In this document: positions 37,213-45,735 of the stretch, piece after piece
How the letters are laid out: each line of letters starts with the position of its first letter
Numbering within the stretch: the stretch's first letter is position 1
NCBI GenBank assembly: GCA_024274705.1
Contig: JAJSAL010000108.1
Location: 1 to 64,000 of the forward strand
Direction: 5' to 3'
Source of the DNA: Spirochaetota bacterium
GTDB taxonomy: Bacteria > Spirochaetota > Spirochaetia > SPDA01 > JAJSAL01
Length of the DNA: 64,000 nucleotides
The notes under the pieces: generated by a model
The model's database searches: none
Seen by the model: the letters and a program-made list of their open reading frames with translations, nothing else
Told to the model about the DNA's origin: nothing
Translations under genes and position numbers: made by a program

Positions 37213-38075
37213 GTGCGCTCCCCGGTTTTGTTGAAGTACAGTCCACCGAGGAACACAGCCGTACCGGCGATCCCGATATTTCCGATTACCGCCAGAACGG
37301 TAACAGCCGCAGGGTTCGATTGGGCGTTTAAAATCAGACCGCTGTAATAAACCGGGGACACCCATCTGAGGGCGAGGGAAAAAACGAGACTCAACGTATG
37401 AACGTACTGCCCTGAAATCAAATAGGTTCCTGTCTGGATCAGCATGAAGACAAAGGCGATGAGTATACACAGGACCACACCTGAAGTTGTGGAATTGGTA
37501 ACAACAGCGCACAGGCAGGTATATGCGGAAAATACAATTCCGAAAAAGAGTGATGCGGTTAAAGCGAGAAAAAAGTCCGGCCCGAGAACCAGGTTATGCG
37601 TAACGGCAATGAAAGCGGAATAGAGAATAAGGATAAAGAACGCCCCCATGTACAGAAAGATATCCCGTACCATTGACGCGATAACGTAGGAGAATCCGTC
37701 CGCCGGTCCGAAAAGAACCAGGTCAACGGCTCCGACGTTCTTTTCGAAACCAAGCCGGCCGACCATGTTCATCGTGATAAATACCGTAATCGGCAGAAAG
37801 CCGGCTATTCCGGAGAGGAGAAACGGACCTTGAGAAAAAATCCTGCGGAACAGGGCGGATCCGAACAATCCGGTGAAACTCCGTGCAATTAGATCGAAGG
37901 AGGAGCTTAATTCCGGATTAAAGCCGTTCGAATCGATGGAATGGATGAAGCCGCGAATTACCAGGTAACTTAAAATCATTCCCATGGAGAGGGACAGATA
38001 ATATCCGGGGGATATCAATACGGCGAAGCACTGCCGTTTGCATATAACCCTGGCCGCGTGAAGTCGTGCTTTCAT
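37209..38075 (-). CDS. ABC-2 type transporter permease
   Basis: The 288-residue protein has about six hydrophobic segments (for example YYLSLSMGMILSYLVIRGF, ITVFITMNMVGRL, LVLCILIAFVFMLIQTG-like) and a central block ASMVRDIFLYMGAFFILIL typical of ABC-2 permeases. It would be the membrane partner of the ATPase at 38072, whose stop overlaps its start. Such transporters move lipids, polysaccharides, proteins or drugs outward. The cargo is unknown. Confidence 0.82.
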   Translation of the reverse strand: MKARLHAARVICKRQCFAVLISPGYYLSLSMGMILSYLVIRGFIHSIDSNGFNPELSSSFDLIARSFTGLFGSALFRRIFSQGPFLLSGIAGFLPITVFITMNMVGRLGFEKNVGAVDLVLFGPADGFSYVIASMVRDIFLYMGAFFILILYSAFIAVTHNLVLGPDFFLALTASLFFGIVFSAYTCLCAVVTNSTTSGVVLCILIAFVFMLIQTGTYLISGQYVHTLSLVFSLALRWVSPVYYSGLILNAQSNPAAVTVLAVIGNIGIAGTAVFLGGLYFNKTGERT

Positions 38076-39028
38076 TCCTGCTTTTCCCCCCTGGAAGAAA
38101 ACTGTTTGAGATTATCCCTGGTGATCGTGACAAAAACCTCCTCCAGGGTGGTCGAGGTCTCCATCATTTTGAGGGGAACGAACCCCCGGGAGATGAGAAA
38201 TTCGGACAGATCTTTTCTGTAATCTCTCTCTTTGTCTAGGGTAACGTGTATCGTGTTCTCCTCCCATGACAGGGACCGGACAAAAGGGAGCGCTTCGGCT
38301 GCAGCCGCTACAGCCTCGGGTGGTTTGTCCACCTCGATTGTATACGCGATGTCAGGGGTCAATGCAGAACTAAGGTCCTCAGCACTCCCCTCGATAATCA
38401 GTTTCCCACCGGATATGATGGCCACCCGGTTTGCGATTTTCTCGATTTCAGACAGGAGGTGGGAAGATATGATAACCGACCGTTCCGTGTTCATTTTGTC
38501 CAGGATAAGATTTCGGATCTGAACAACTCCGATGGGATCCAGCCCGGATTGGGGTTCATCCAGGATGAGTATGTCCGGATCCGGAAGCAGGGCCCGGATA
38601 AAACTGAGCTTCTGGAGCATGCCGCGGGAGAATTCGATTATCCTGCGGTTTCTGAACCGGCTAAGCTCAACTTTTTCAAGGAGTTCTTCGATTATATGCG
38701 AAGCGTTTTCAACAGAATACAGTTCTGCGAAAAAGTGCAAATAATCCGAAGCGGTCATCCATGGCCACGGATTTTTCGGATGCTTCTCCGGAACAACACC
38801 GATTCTTCTCCGTAAAGTTATATCGTTATAGGCGATTTTTTCCCCGAAGAGGAGAATATCTCCGCTGCTGGGCTTTACGAGGCCGAGGATAGACAGCATG
38901 GTGGTGGTTTTCCCGGCACCGTTCGGACCCAGAAGAGCATAGATCTCTCCCTTTTTAACGGAGAACGATAGAGAATCCACAGCGTAAAATGAGCCGAACC
39001 GTTTGGTCAGGTTTTTTACTTCCAGCAT
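38072..39028 (-). CDS. ABC-2 type transporter ATPase
   Basis: The start ATG 39028 (MLEVKNLTKRFGSFYAVDSL) lies four bases after the stop of the upstream gene; a longer frame to 39127 is not needed. The 318-residue protein has Walker A GPNGAGKTT at residues 34-42, signature FSRGMLQKLSFIRALL in place of the usual LSGGQ, and Walker B ILILDEPQSGLDP, followed by ~90 residues typical of exporter ATPases. It energises the permease at 37209. Confidence 0.92.
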   Translation of the reverse strand: MLEVKNLTKRFGSFYAVDSLSFSVKKGEIYALLGPNGAGKTTTMLSILGLVKPSSGDILLFGEKIAYNDITLRRRIGVVPEKHPKNPWPWMTASDYLHFFAELYSVENASHIIEELLEKVELSRFRNRRIIEFSRGMLQKLSFIRALLPDPDILILDEPQSGLDPIGVVQIRNLILDKMNTERSVIISSHLLSEIEKIANRVAIISGGKLIIEGSAEDLSSALTPDIAYTIEVDKPPEAVAAAAEALPFVRSLSWEENTIHVTLDKERDYRKDLSEFLISRGFVPLKMMETSTTLEEVFVTITRDNLKQFSSRGEKQE

Positions 39029-39032
39029 GCCG

Positions 39033-39890
39033 TTACCCTTCGATATTCCATGACGAATCGATATACCATGATAGTGACTCTCCCATTGAATCGAGGTATT
39101 CGGCAACCTCTTCCCATGGCATATCAATAATTTTTTCCCGGATTCCGTCTTTCATTTCGGGGAGTAAATCGGTATCGACGTTTTTTGGAACAATGATGAT
39201 GAAATCGAATACCAGGTATGCTGCTGTCGACGGCTTCAGTTCCCCGGAGGGAAGGAAGGCACTGTATCGGAATTGTGTTTCAGGAGTAGCATCCCACTGC
39301 CACTTCACATCACCCCCATACAGCATCATGCCCCGTTCCGCTCCCAGGTCCGAGGGAGTGTCCGCCGCGCGTCCCTCCAATAGCTGCTCGCTGACCTTTA
39401 AACCGATCCAGATATCCAGGCAGGGATGATTGGCAATAGCATACCCCCTAGAATTGACCGGCCTCAGTTCGAAGGCGTATCCGTCCGGCCGTCTGCCGGT
39501 GAAAACATAGAATTTTTTCACATCCGGGATTTCCAGTCCCTTAAGCTCGATTATACCGGGAAGAATGTTTTTCCCTCTTTTAAGATCGACCGGGATTTCG
39601 GTGGATTCGTAGTAAGGGGCGCGAACCGAAACCTTCCATTCTCCCCGCTTAAGATCCGGGAAGGTAAGTTCTGTGACACCCTGGTCGGATTGAAAGAATG
39701 CATTGATTATTTTGTTTTGAACCTCTATTTCCAGGTCCCAGATCCAGCTTTTGCTTACACTATCCCTGACAGTCAGGGTAAGTGAGGAGCTTTGGAAAAA
39801 GGTTATGAAATACACGAAAACGCCGGTGGCTGCCACTACTACGACGAGGAATATTATGAGAATGATACTATGTCGCTGCTTCATTCGCAT
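39033..39890 (-). CDS. Uncharacterised single-pass membrane protein, first gene of the ABC-2 operon
   Basis: I chose ATG 39890 (MRMKQRHSIILIIFL), which puts a membrane helix directly at the N-terminus; the frame is open to 39992 and the start is not certain. The 286-residue product has a beta-rich outer part (SSSLTLTVRDSVSKSWIWDL, LKRGEWKVSVRAPYY), suggesting an Ig- or carboxypeptidase-regulatory-like fold. I do not recognise a family. It lies four bases before the ATPase gene and so belongs to the export operon. Confidence 0.68.
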   Translation of the reverse strand: MRMKQRHSIILIIFLVVVVAATGVFVYFITFFQSSSLTLTVRDSVSKSWIWDLEIEVQNKIINAFFQSDQGVTELTFPDLKRGEWKVSVRAPYYESTEIPVDLKRGKNILPGIIELKGLEIPDVKKFYVFTGRRPDGYAFELRPVNSRGYAIANHPCLDIWIGLKVSEQLLEGRAADTPSDLGAERGMMLYGGDVKWQWDATPETQFRYSAFLPSGELKPSTAAYLVFDFIIIVPKNVDTDLLPEMKDGIREKIIDMPWEEVAEYLDSMGESLSWYIDSSWNIEG

Positions 39891-40378
39891 TCCATTTTGT
39901 CGGCTGTAATATTGATTGCTTCGCAGTTCTCCAGAAAGGTTTCTAACTGCAATCCTCGATTCATGTGTGCCACTATAGCATTGCTTTTTCAAAAGAAAAA
40001 GGTTTTAGTTGGATTTTTTTGTTAAAGGGAGGGCCCGGGAAAATGTAATACATTTTGAGTATGCAATCTGCCTTGTAATCGTTTCAAAAAACAAAAACTA
40101 TTGGAAGTTACACAAATAAGTAGCTTAATTAAAAACAATAATCTGAATAAAGTTTGAATAATATAAAGATTTTAATTTATTGATTGACAAAAACGGTCAT
40201 TAATGTGACAATTAGCCAAAATAATTATGTTTGTCTCGTACGGAAGAGTTTTCTGTAAAATACGGGCAACAGGTATGTTTTTGTGCAAATTCCACGGAAT
40301 CATTCTTGTGGGCGGATCGGTACAGCATATGACGACTAAATCCATTTATTTTACATTGTGTAAGTAAGGGAATATTAT
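39891..40378. other. AT-rich divergent gap with palindrome AAAATGTAATACATTTT
   Basis: No gene was seen in this gap between the export operon and the PIG-L gene. It holds a perfect 17-bp palindrome at 40040-40056, a good operator candidate, and a TTGACA at 40184-40189 with GACAAT 17 nt later that could serve the rightward genes. At 39996-40009 there is a half copy of the LacI operator (AAAAAGGTTTTAGT). Confidence 0.5.
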
Positions 40379-41116
40379 ATGAATGTCTTATTTGTCGGAG
40401 CACATCCTGACGATATCGAAACCTGGGCCGGCGGAACCGCCGCCCGGTATGTGGAACGTGGAGATACGGTTTTTTTCTGCGTCGCTACCAATGGGAATGT
40501 CGGCTCATCGACTATTCCTAAGGATGAAATTGCGGAAATACGGAAGAAGGAAGCTCAAAACGGAGCATCCGTTATCGGAGCTGAATTGATACTCCTTGGG
40601 TTCGACGATGAATTCCTCATTGATTCTGTCGAAACCCGGCATGTTTTTATCAATGCAATGAGAATAGCCGACCCGGATGTTGTATTCTGTCACTGGAGAA
40701 ATGATTACAATCCGGATCATTCCATTTCGGGATTTATTGTTGACGAGTGTATTCATATGGCGGGTGTTCCAAATATCAAGACAACCGCACCGGCAACAAA
40801 AAAGAAGATACCTCCGGTCTACTACATGGATACGCCGGCTGGTCTCAACTTCGAGCCGGAAATATATGTGGATATCACCTCTACATTTCCTGCCAAGGTG
40901 AAGATGCTGCAGTGTCATGCAAGTCAGAATGCCTGGATGAAGGACCTTTTCGGTTATGATATGGATTCCTTTCTGGAAATCCCTGCCAGGTTCCGTGGGC
41001 TCCAGGCAGGTGTTCCCATGGCGGAGGCTTTCAGGCCGAGTTACCGCTGGGGAAGGACGTTTATCAACCACCTCCTGCCGGATTGCCTGCCGGCTAGAAC
41101 GGTAGAGAGTGGATGA
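40379..41116 (+). CDS. PIG-L-family N-deacetylase
   Basis: The 245-residue protein has the family signature AHPDDIETWAGGT (residues 8-20) with the zinc-binding His and Asp, and the second metal motif region DYNPDHSISG. Family members remove acetyl groups from N-acetylglucosamine-containing or similar amino-sugar compounds. The sugar importer genes follow in the same direction, with three small hairpins in between, so deacetylation of an imported or surface-derived N-acetyl sugar is plausible. No signal peptide is seen, so it acts in the cytoplasm. Confidence 0.88.
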   Translation: MNVLFVGAHPDDIETWAGGTAARYVERGDTVFFCVATNGNVGSSTIPKDEIAEIRKKEAQNGASVIGAELILLGFDDEFLIDSVETRHVFINAMRIADPDVVFCHWRNDYNPDHSISGFIVDECIHMAGVPNIKTTAPATKKKIPPVYYMDTPAGLNFEPEIYVDITSTFPAKVKMLQCHASQNAWMKDLFGYDMDSFLEIPARFRGLQAGVPMAEAFRPSYRWGRTFINHLLPDCLPARTVESG

Positions 41117-41120
41117 GGAA

Positions 41121-41186
41121 GGACCAAAGGTCCGTTGGATATCGGTAGAATGGCTATAAGCCATAATACGATCAGGCGAAGCCTGA
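41121..41186 (+). other. Three mini-hairpins in a row in the leader of the importer operon
   Basis: GGACCAAAGGTCC (41121-41133), ATGGCTATAAGCCAT (41150-41164) and TCAGGCGAAGCCTGA (41172-41186) are each perfect 5- or 6-bp stems with a three-base loop. They lie between the PIG-L stop and the binding-protein ribosome binding site. Confidence 0.6.
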
Positions 41187-41225
41187 ATATATAACACTTA
41201 CTTAAGTTTTAAGGAGGATCACTGT

Positions 41226-42530
41226 ATGAAAAGGAAAATCTTGTTACTCTGCATTGCCTTCATCCTGATTTCCGGCATTGTATGGGCAGGAGGACAGAAG
41301 GAAGCCGAGAAAAAACGTATCGTTCACTATCATTGGACGGAGACAACCTACGATAAAATCAACAACAACGCTGTGAAGATTTTTCAGGAAGCTCATCCGA
41401 ATGTGGAAGTGAAGATGCTGTTACTGCCGGATGGAGACAGGGCATCGAAAATCCGAACCGCCCTGGCGGCGAACGGAGAAATCGATTCATTCGCTTTGAA
41501 CAATGGAGAATCCGCAGAATTCCTCGAAACCGGACAAATGGTTGAAATCATTCCTGCCAGTTTCGGAAAGAACAGCGTGCAGGAAGTAGTAAAAATGTGG
41601 ACCCCCGGGGCGATCGAAACCAGCGGTGGAGTGTGGGAAGGCAAATACTACGGACTGCCTTTCGAACTGTCCAACTACGTAGCCTGGATCAATACAGCCT
41701 ACATGAAAGAAGCAGGTCTCAATCCGGAAACGGATAAACCGAAAACCTGGGCCGAGTTCACCGAGGTGACTAAGAAAATGGTGGTCGAAGAAGGCGGAGT
41801 GCGCACCCGGAATGGATTCGCAAGTAATTCTAAAGAGGGTATTTTTAGTTTTCTCATTATTTCGGCGATGATGGAGCAGCTTGGACTGGACTGGGGAACA
41901 GAGAGCGGTTTTCTTGCATCCATGGACAACACCAACACCCTCGTCAAAGGTCTTAGAACCTACACCGACTTTGTGGTAAAGGACAAGATCTGGGAACCAG
42001 GTCTCTTCGATAACGACAGGGAGGGTTTTGGAAACGGAAAAACAGCTACCTTCCTTACCGGCGGTTCCTGGTACTGGGGTGTTCTCGATACCTATTCCGT
42101 ACCCCGGGAAGACGTAGAACCCTTTAATTATCCCCGGTTTGAAGGCGGGAAGGACCTGGGTGGAGTCGGATATGGATATTGTGTATACGTTTCCCGGCTT
42201 GCCGAAGATCCGGAACTTACCTTCGAATGGCTCGACACCCTGGCCAGCCAGCCCAATGAATTTATCAAATTCGGTTATCATCAGCCCCGTGTAACGTTGT
42301 CTGACGGATCCCAGGGACTGGATCCGAAACTGGCGGTTGACTCTATTCCGTATTATAACGAAGTGTTCAAAGGCGAACTCGCTAGAACCACGGTATGGCT
42401 CTCTTCCACAAAGGGAAGTCAAATTACCGATGCCGTGTGGGCGGCTATCTCCCGGGTTATTTACGAGAATATCGGTCCCGAGGAATCGGTCAAAACCCTT
42501 CAATCGGATGTTAAATCGATTCTGCAATAG
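41226..42530 (+). CDS. Family 1 extracellular sugar-binding protein, second importer
   Basis: AAGGAGG lies 8 nt before ATG 41226. The 434-residue protein has a signal peptide (MKRKILLLCIAFILISGIVW) and the mature start AGGQKEAEKK. The rest is a family 1 solute-binding protein (IVHYHWTETTYDKIN, TALAANGEIDSFALNNGESA, ATFLTGGSWYWGVL). With the permeases at 42607 and 43507 it forms a second type I sugar importer without its own ATPase. A terminator-like hairpin separates it from the permease genes. Confidence 0.92.
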   Translation: MKRKILLLCIAFILISGIVWAGGQKEAEKKRIVHYHWTETTYDKINNNAVKIFQEAHPNVEVKMLLLPDGDRASKIRTALAANGEIDSFALNNGESAEFLETGQMVEIIPASFGKNSVQEVVKMWTPGAIETSGGVWEGKYYGLPFELSNYVAWINTAYMKEAGLNPETDKPKTWAEFTEVTKKMVVEEGGVRTRNGFASNSKEGIFSFLIISAMMEQLGLDWGTESGFLASMDNTNTLVKGLRTYTDFVVKDKIWEPGLFDNDREGFGNGKTATFLTGGSWYWGVLDTYSVPREDVEPFNYPRFEGGKDLGGVGYGYCVYVSRLAEDPELTFEWLDTLASQPNEFIKFGYHQPRVTLSDGSQGLDPKLAVDSIPYYNEVFKGELARTTVWLSSTKGSQITDAVWAAISRVIYENIGPEESVKTLQSDVKSILQ

Positions 42531-42553
42531 TTTTTTTGCAACAGTTACGATTA

Positions 42554-42587
42554 CGGGCTTCTGCAGCCGCAGAAGCCCGCATTTTTT
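42554..42587 (+). terminator. Hairpin with T run between binding-protein and permease genes
   Basis: CGGGCTTCTGC pairs with GCAGAAGCCCG around a four-base loop and is followed by TTTTTT, a full Rho-independent terminator. As the permease genes follow within 20 nt, it probably ends most but not all transcripts and so favours the binding protein. Confidence 0.88.
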
Positions 42588-42606
42588 CCTATAATAAGGC
42601 GGAGGA

Positions 42607-43497
42607 ATGTCATACAGTAAAGCAGGGTTTTCCGCAAGCAGGCTGCACCGCCACGGGTATATCTATATACTCCCCACTCTTGTTTTTTTCAGCATATTCC
42701 TGATCTATCCTATGCTGAATGCATTCAGCCTCTCTTTTTTCGAGTGGAACCTCCTGGGTCCGAAAATATGGGTCGGCATAAAAAATTTCCAGACCATGCT
42801 CCGGGATCAACGGGTTATCAATTCATTTTGGCGAACCATCCATTTCACGTTCATCAGTGTTGTGCTTATAAATCTTTTCGCCTTCATTCTCGCTATTATG
42901 TTCGGGAACAGGGAGATACGGGGAAAAAACTTTTTCCAGTCCCTCATATTTCTTCCCGTTGTCCTTTCGATAGTCGCAGTCGGGGTTGTATGGGAATATA
43001 TGTATCAATCGACAGGATTGATTTCTATTATAGGGAGGAGACTTTTCGGTGTCACCATTCCCTGGCTCACGAATACGGTAGCCGCGCCCTACGCCATTAT
43101 TATCGTCTATGTATGGAAGTCTATCGGATACTACATGATCATCTATATTGCAGGGCTCCTGGACATTCCATCAAGCTTGTTCGAAGCTTCCAGGATTGAC
43201 GGTGCCGGATTCTGGAGCAGGCTCTTCTTTATAACCATCCCATCTCTTAAAAACACCTTCACTCTTTCTATCGTATCCTGTTTGATTTTCACTTTCGGAT
43301 CCTTTACCGTGCAGTATGTGATAACCAAAGGCGGTCCCAGCCGTTCGACGGAGATCCTTGCCCTGCTGGTGTATAAAGAGGCTTTCGAGTTTAATAAATT
43401 CGGCTACTCAGGAGCGATTTCCGTTCTGTTTTTTCTCACACTTCTAATCTTTTCCGTAATTCAGCTGCGACTACTGAGATCCGATGAACAGGCGTAA
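42607..43497 (+). CDS. ABC sugar importer permease, MalF type, second importer
   Basis: The 296-residue protein has six membrane segments and the EAA loop LFEASRIDGAGFWSRLFFITIP. GGAGGA directly touches the ATG at 42607, a shorter spacing than usual, so translation may be weak. It pairs with the permease at 43507. Confidence 0.9.
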   Translation: MSYSKAGFSASRLHRHGYIYILPTLVFFSIFLIYPMLNAFSLSFFEWNLLGPKIWVGIKNFQTMLRDQRVINSFWRTIHFTFISVVLINLFAFILAIMFGNREIRGKNFFQSLIFLPVVLSIVAVGVVWEYMYQSTGLISIIGRRLFGVTIPWLTNTVAAPYAIIIVYVWKSIGYYMIIYIAGLLDIPSSLFEASRIDGAGFWSRLFFITIPSLKNTFTLSIVSCLIFTFGSFTVQYVITKGGPSRSTEILALLVYKEAFEFNKFGYSGAISVLFFLTLLIFSVIQLRLLRSDEQA

Positions 43498-43506
43498 GGA
43501 GAGGAC

Positions 43507-44352
43507 ATGATCGGTCTGGCACAAAAAAAGCGTATAATGATGACTACTTTGTACACTGCTATCGTCATCATTGGTGTTTTCTTTATTTTCCCCTTTTTAT
43601 GGATGGTATTCTCCTCCTTTAAATTGAACAAAGATGTCCTGGCCCTGCCGATACGGTTTCTGCCGCCGGAATGGAATTGGAAGAGCTATTATAATGTATT
43701 TTTTGAGTTTACCGATTTCGACTTTCCAAGGTATATTTTTAACTCCGTTATCGTAGCCGTGTTCGCCCTTCTTCTTTGTCTCTTCTTTTCCGCAACATCC
43801 GGATACGGGTTCGCGAAATACCGGTTCAAGGGAAACAAGCTTCTCTTTACCGTTGTTTTATCCACGATAATGATTTCCTTTGAAGCAATAGTTGTCCCCC
43901 TTTTTATCCTGATAAGGAGAATGGGGTGGCAAAACAGCTATATCGGTCTTATTGTTCCCGAAAGCCTGACGGCTTTCGGTGTGTTTATGATGAGACAGTT
44001 TTTTTATAATGTTCCGGATGAGATAATCGAATCCGCCCGTATCGACGGTGCGAATGAATATGTAATATTCAGCCGGATTTCCATTCCCATGGCTAAAACA
44101 GCTCTTCTGGCGCTTGTTATCTTTCATGCTCAATGGGTGTGGAATCTTCTCATTTGGCCGTTGATTCTTATTTCCACGCCGGAAATGAGAACCCTGCCCC
44201 AGGGAATTGCCCTGTTCAAGGGGGGCTACAACACCCCCTATCCGGAACAGCTCGCGATAAGTGTGGTCGCCTGTCTTCCCCTTTTAATCCTGTATCTTTT
44301 CCTCTCGAAACACTTTGTCCAGGGTATTACCATGACAGGATTAAAAGGATAG
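43507..44352 (+). CDS. ABC sugar importer permease, MalG type, second importer
   Basis: AAGGAGAGG precedes ATG 43507, nine bases after the previous stop. The 281-residue protein has six membrane segments, the EAA loop IESARIDGANEYVIFSRISI and the typical end FVQGITMTGLKG. It completes the second importer. The next gene converges from the other strand 15 bases later. Confidence 0.92.
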   Translation: MIGLAQKKRIMMTTLYTAIVIIGVFFIFPFLWMVFSSFKLNKDVLALPIRFLPPEWNWKSYYNVFFEFTDFDFPRYIFNSVIVAVFALLLCLFFSATSGYGFAKYRFKGNKLLFTVVLSTIMISFEAIVVPLFILIRRMGWQNSYIGLIVPESLTAFGVFMMRQFFYNVPDEIIESARIDGANEYVIFSRISIPMAKTALLALVIFHAQWVWNLLIWPLILISTPEMRTLPQGIALFKGGYNTPYPEQLAISVVACLPLLILYLFLSKHFVQGITMTGLKG

Positions 44353-44367
44353 TATCCATGCCCGGGG

Positions 44368-45735
44368 TTACCATCCGTACCGTTCCGGGCCCCAGGGTGT
44401 ATATGTAAGTTCCTGCTGAGCCGTTACCATGGTCCTTTCCGGAAGATCCCCGCTGAACACCACTCCCGGTCCGATAATGCTGTAGACACCAGTCTTTGTC
44501 CCGGGCATGAGAACCGCATTAACACCGGTGCGGCAGTAATCTCCCAGGTATATCGCGTTGGCGAATATCCCGGGGTGTTCTCTTCTGCCGAACACGTGAT
44601 GTGCCGTCGTGCCGTCATCGAAGCGCATATCACCGCACACCGTGGCGGCCCCGACGTCGGTATTCGTCCCGATGATTCCCTGCATCTCCATATAATGATA
44701 CAGGTACACCTGTTCCAAGAGGATGCCGGTAAATTCGGCGCAATGGCGGATTACACAGGAGTTCCCGATACTCGACCCGCCGCCGATATAGCAGTAATGC
44801 TCGATTACACAGTTGTCGCCTATGACTGCTTCTCCGTCTATAATGGCACCGTTGTCGATCCGGGTATTTCTTCCTACCTTGATACTTCCGTTTACCACTA
44901 CATTTTTGCCTATGGAACTGCCCTCGCCAAGGAGCACATTGCCGGTGATACAGGCTGTTTTATCGATCTTTGCGGAATCCGGAGTCTGGGGCAGAGCACC
45001 ACACGTGGTTCGTACCAGGTATTCGTTTCCATGAAGGATGTGCCAGGGTTTGTCGATATCAAAAAAAGGGTGGGAAGTTTCCACTACCTCAACGGATATG
45101 CCGCTTCGTACCAGCCGGGAGAGGGCTGCTTCCAGATACCGTTCTTCCGGCGGCATCATCCCCGCCTGGACATCCGGGAAATACCCGGGCGCTGATTCCA
45201 GGAAAGGAAGGATGGAGGCTCTGTTGAAAATAAACCCGGCGAACCTGTGAGTACCGGTATCCCTGGGATGACCCAGGATATCAGCAACCTTACCATCCCG
45301 AACCGTACAGAGAAGCCAGTTCCCCGGATCCTGTCCGGTATAACGGGACAGGAGCACAGCCGTGGAGGATTCCGATTCCGTCTTCTGTACGAAGGTCCGG
45401 ACGTCTTCAGTGTGTATAACGGTATCTCCGTAAAAAACAAAGAACCTCCCGGTATCGTTGGAGTTCACAGTTTTCAGCAGAGTATCCGCAGTCCCGGATG
45501 ATGCAACTACCCGGGTTAGTTCAACTCCTGCAATTCCGTTAAGACACAGCCGGTATTCCTGCTCATTGTCCTGGAAGGATACAACGATGCGCTGGATGCC
45601 CGCCTTTTTCAGGGTGTTTACCAGGTGTAGAAGGACCGGTTCGTTCGCGAGAGGGACCAGGGGTTTCGGCCGGACGGATGCGTAAGGCCAGATTTTCCTG
45701 CCTTTTCCTGCACATAGAATAATTGCCGGTATCAT
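44368..45735 (-). CDS. GlmU-like sugar-1-phosphate nucleotidyltransferase with left-handed beta-helix
   Basis: The N-terminal ~230 residues are a nucleotidyltransferase domain with a variant signature CAGKGRKIWPYASVRPKPL and the metal Asp in FYGDTVIH. From ~245 on there are hexapeptide repeats (ITGNVLLGEGSSIGKNVVV, IGDNCVIEHYCYIGGGSSIG) that form a left-handed beta-helix, as in GlmU. The 455-residue length fits a two-domain enzyme that activates a sugar phosphate and perhaps also acylates it. Its start overlaps the DegT-type gene's stop (ATGA), so it probably helps make a nucleotide amino-sugar. Confidence 0.85.
   Translation of the reverse strand: MIPAIILCAGKGRKIWPYASVRPKPLVPLANEPVLLHLVNTLKKAGIQRIVVSFQDNEQEYRLCLNGIAGVELTRVVASSGTADTLLKTVNSNDTGRFFVFYGDTVIHTEDVRTFVQKTESESSTAVLLSRYTGQDPGNWLLCTVRDGKVADILGHPRDTGTHRFAGFIFNRASILPFLESAPGYFPDVQAGMMPPEERYLEAALSRLVRSGISVEVVETSHPFFDIDKPWHILHGNEYLVRTTCGALPQTPDSAKIDKTACITGNVLLGEGSSIGKNVVVNGSIKVGRNTRIDNGAIIDGEAVIGDNCVIEHYCYIGGGSSIGNSCVIRHCAEFTGILLEQVYLYHYMEMQGIIGTNTDVGAATVCGDMRFDDGTTAHHVFGRREHPGIFANAIYLGDYCRTGVNAVLMPGTKTGVYSIIGPGVVFSGDLPERTMVTAQQELTYTPWGPERYGW

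Noticed and set aside
37213-37512. 100-codon N-terminal extension of the 35869 gene
   Set aside because: The stretch is the out-of-frame shadow of the permease gene; ATG 37212 overlaps the permease stop and starts a proper signal peptide.
39996-40009. Half copy of the LacI operator (AAAAAGGTTTTAGT)
   Set aside because: Only one arm matches, no promoter lies next to it and it sits at the start of the export operon, which has no link to the regulon.
41487-42527. 346-codon minus-strand open frame
   Set aside because: It lies opposite the sugar-binding-protein gene and has no family resemblance.
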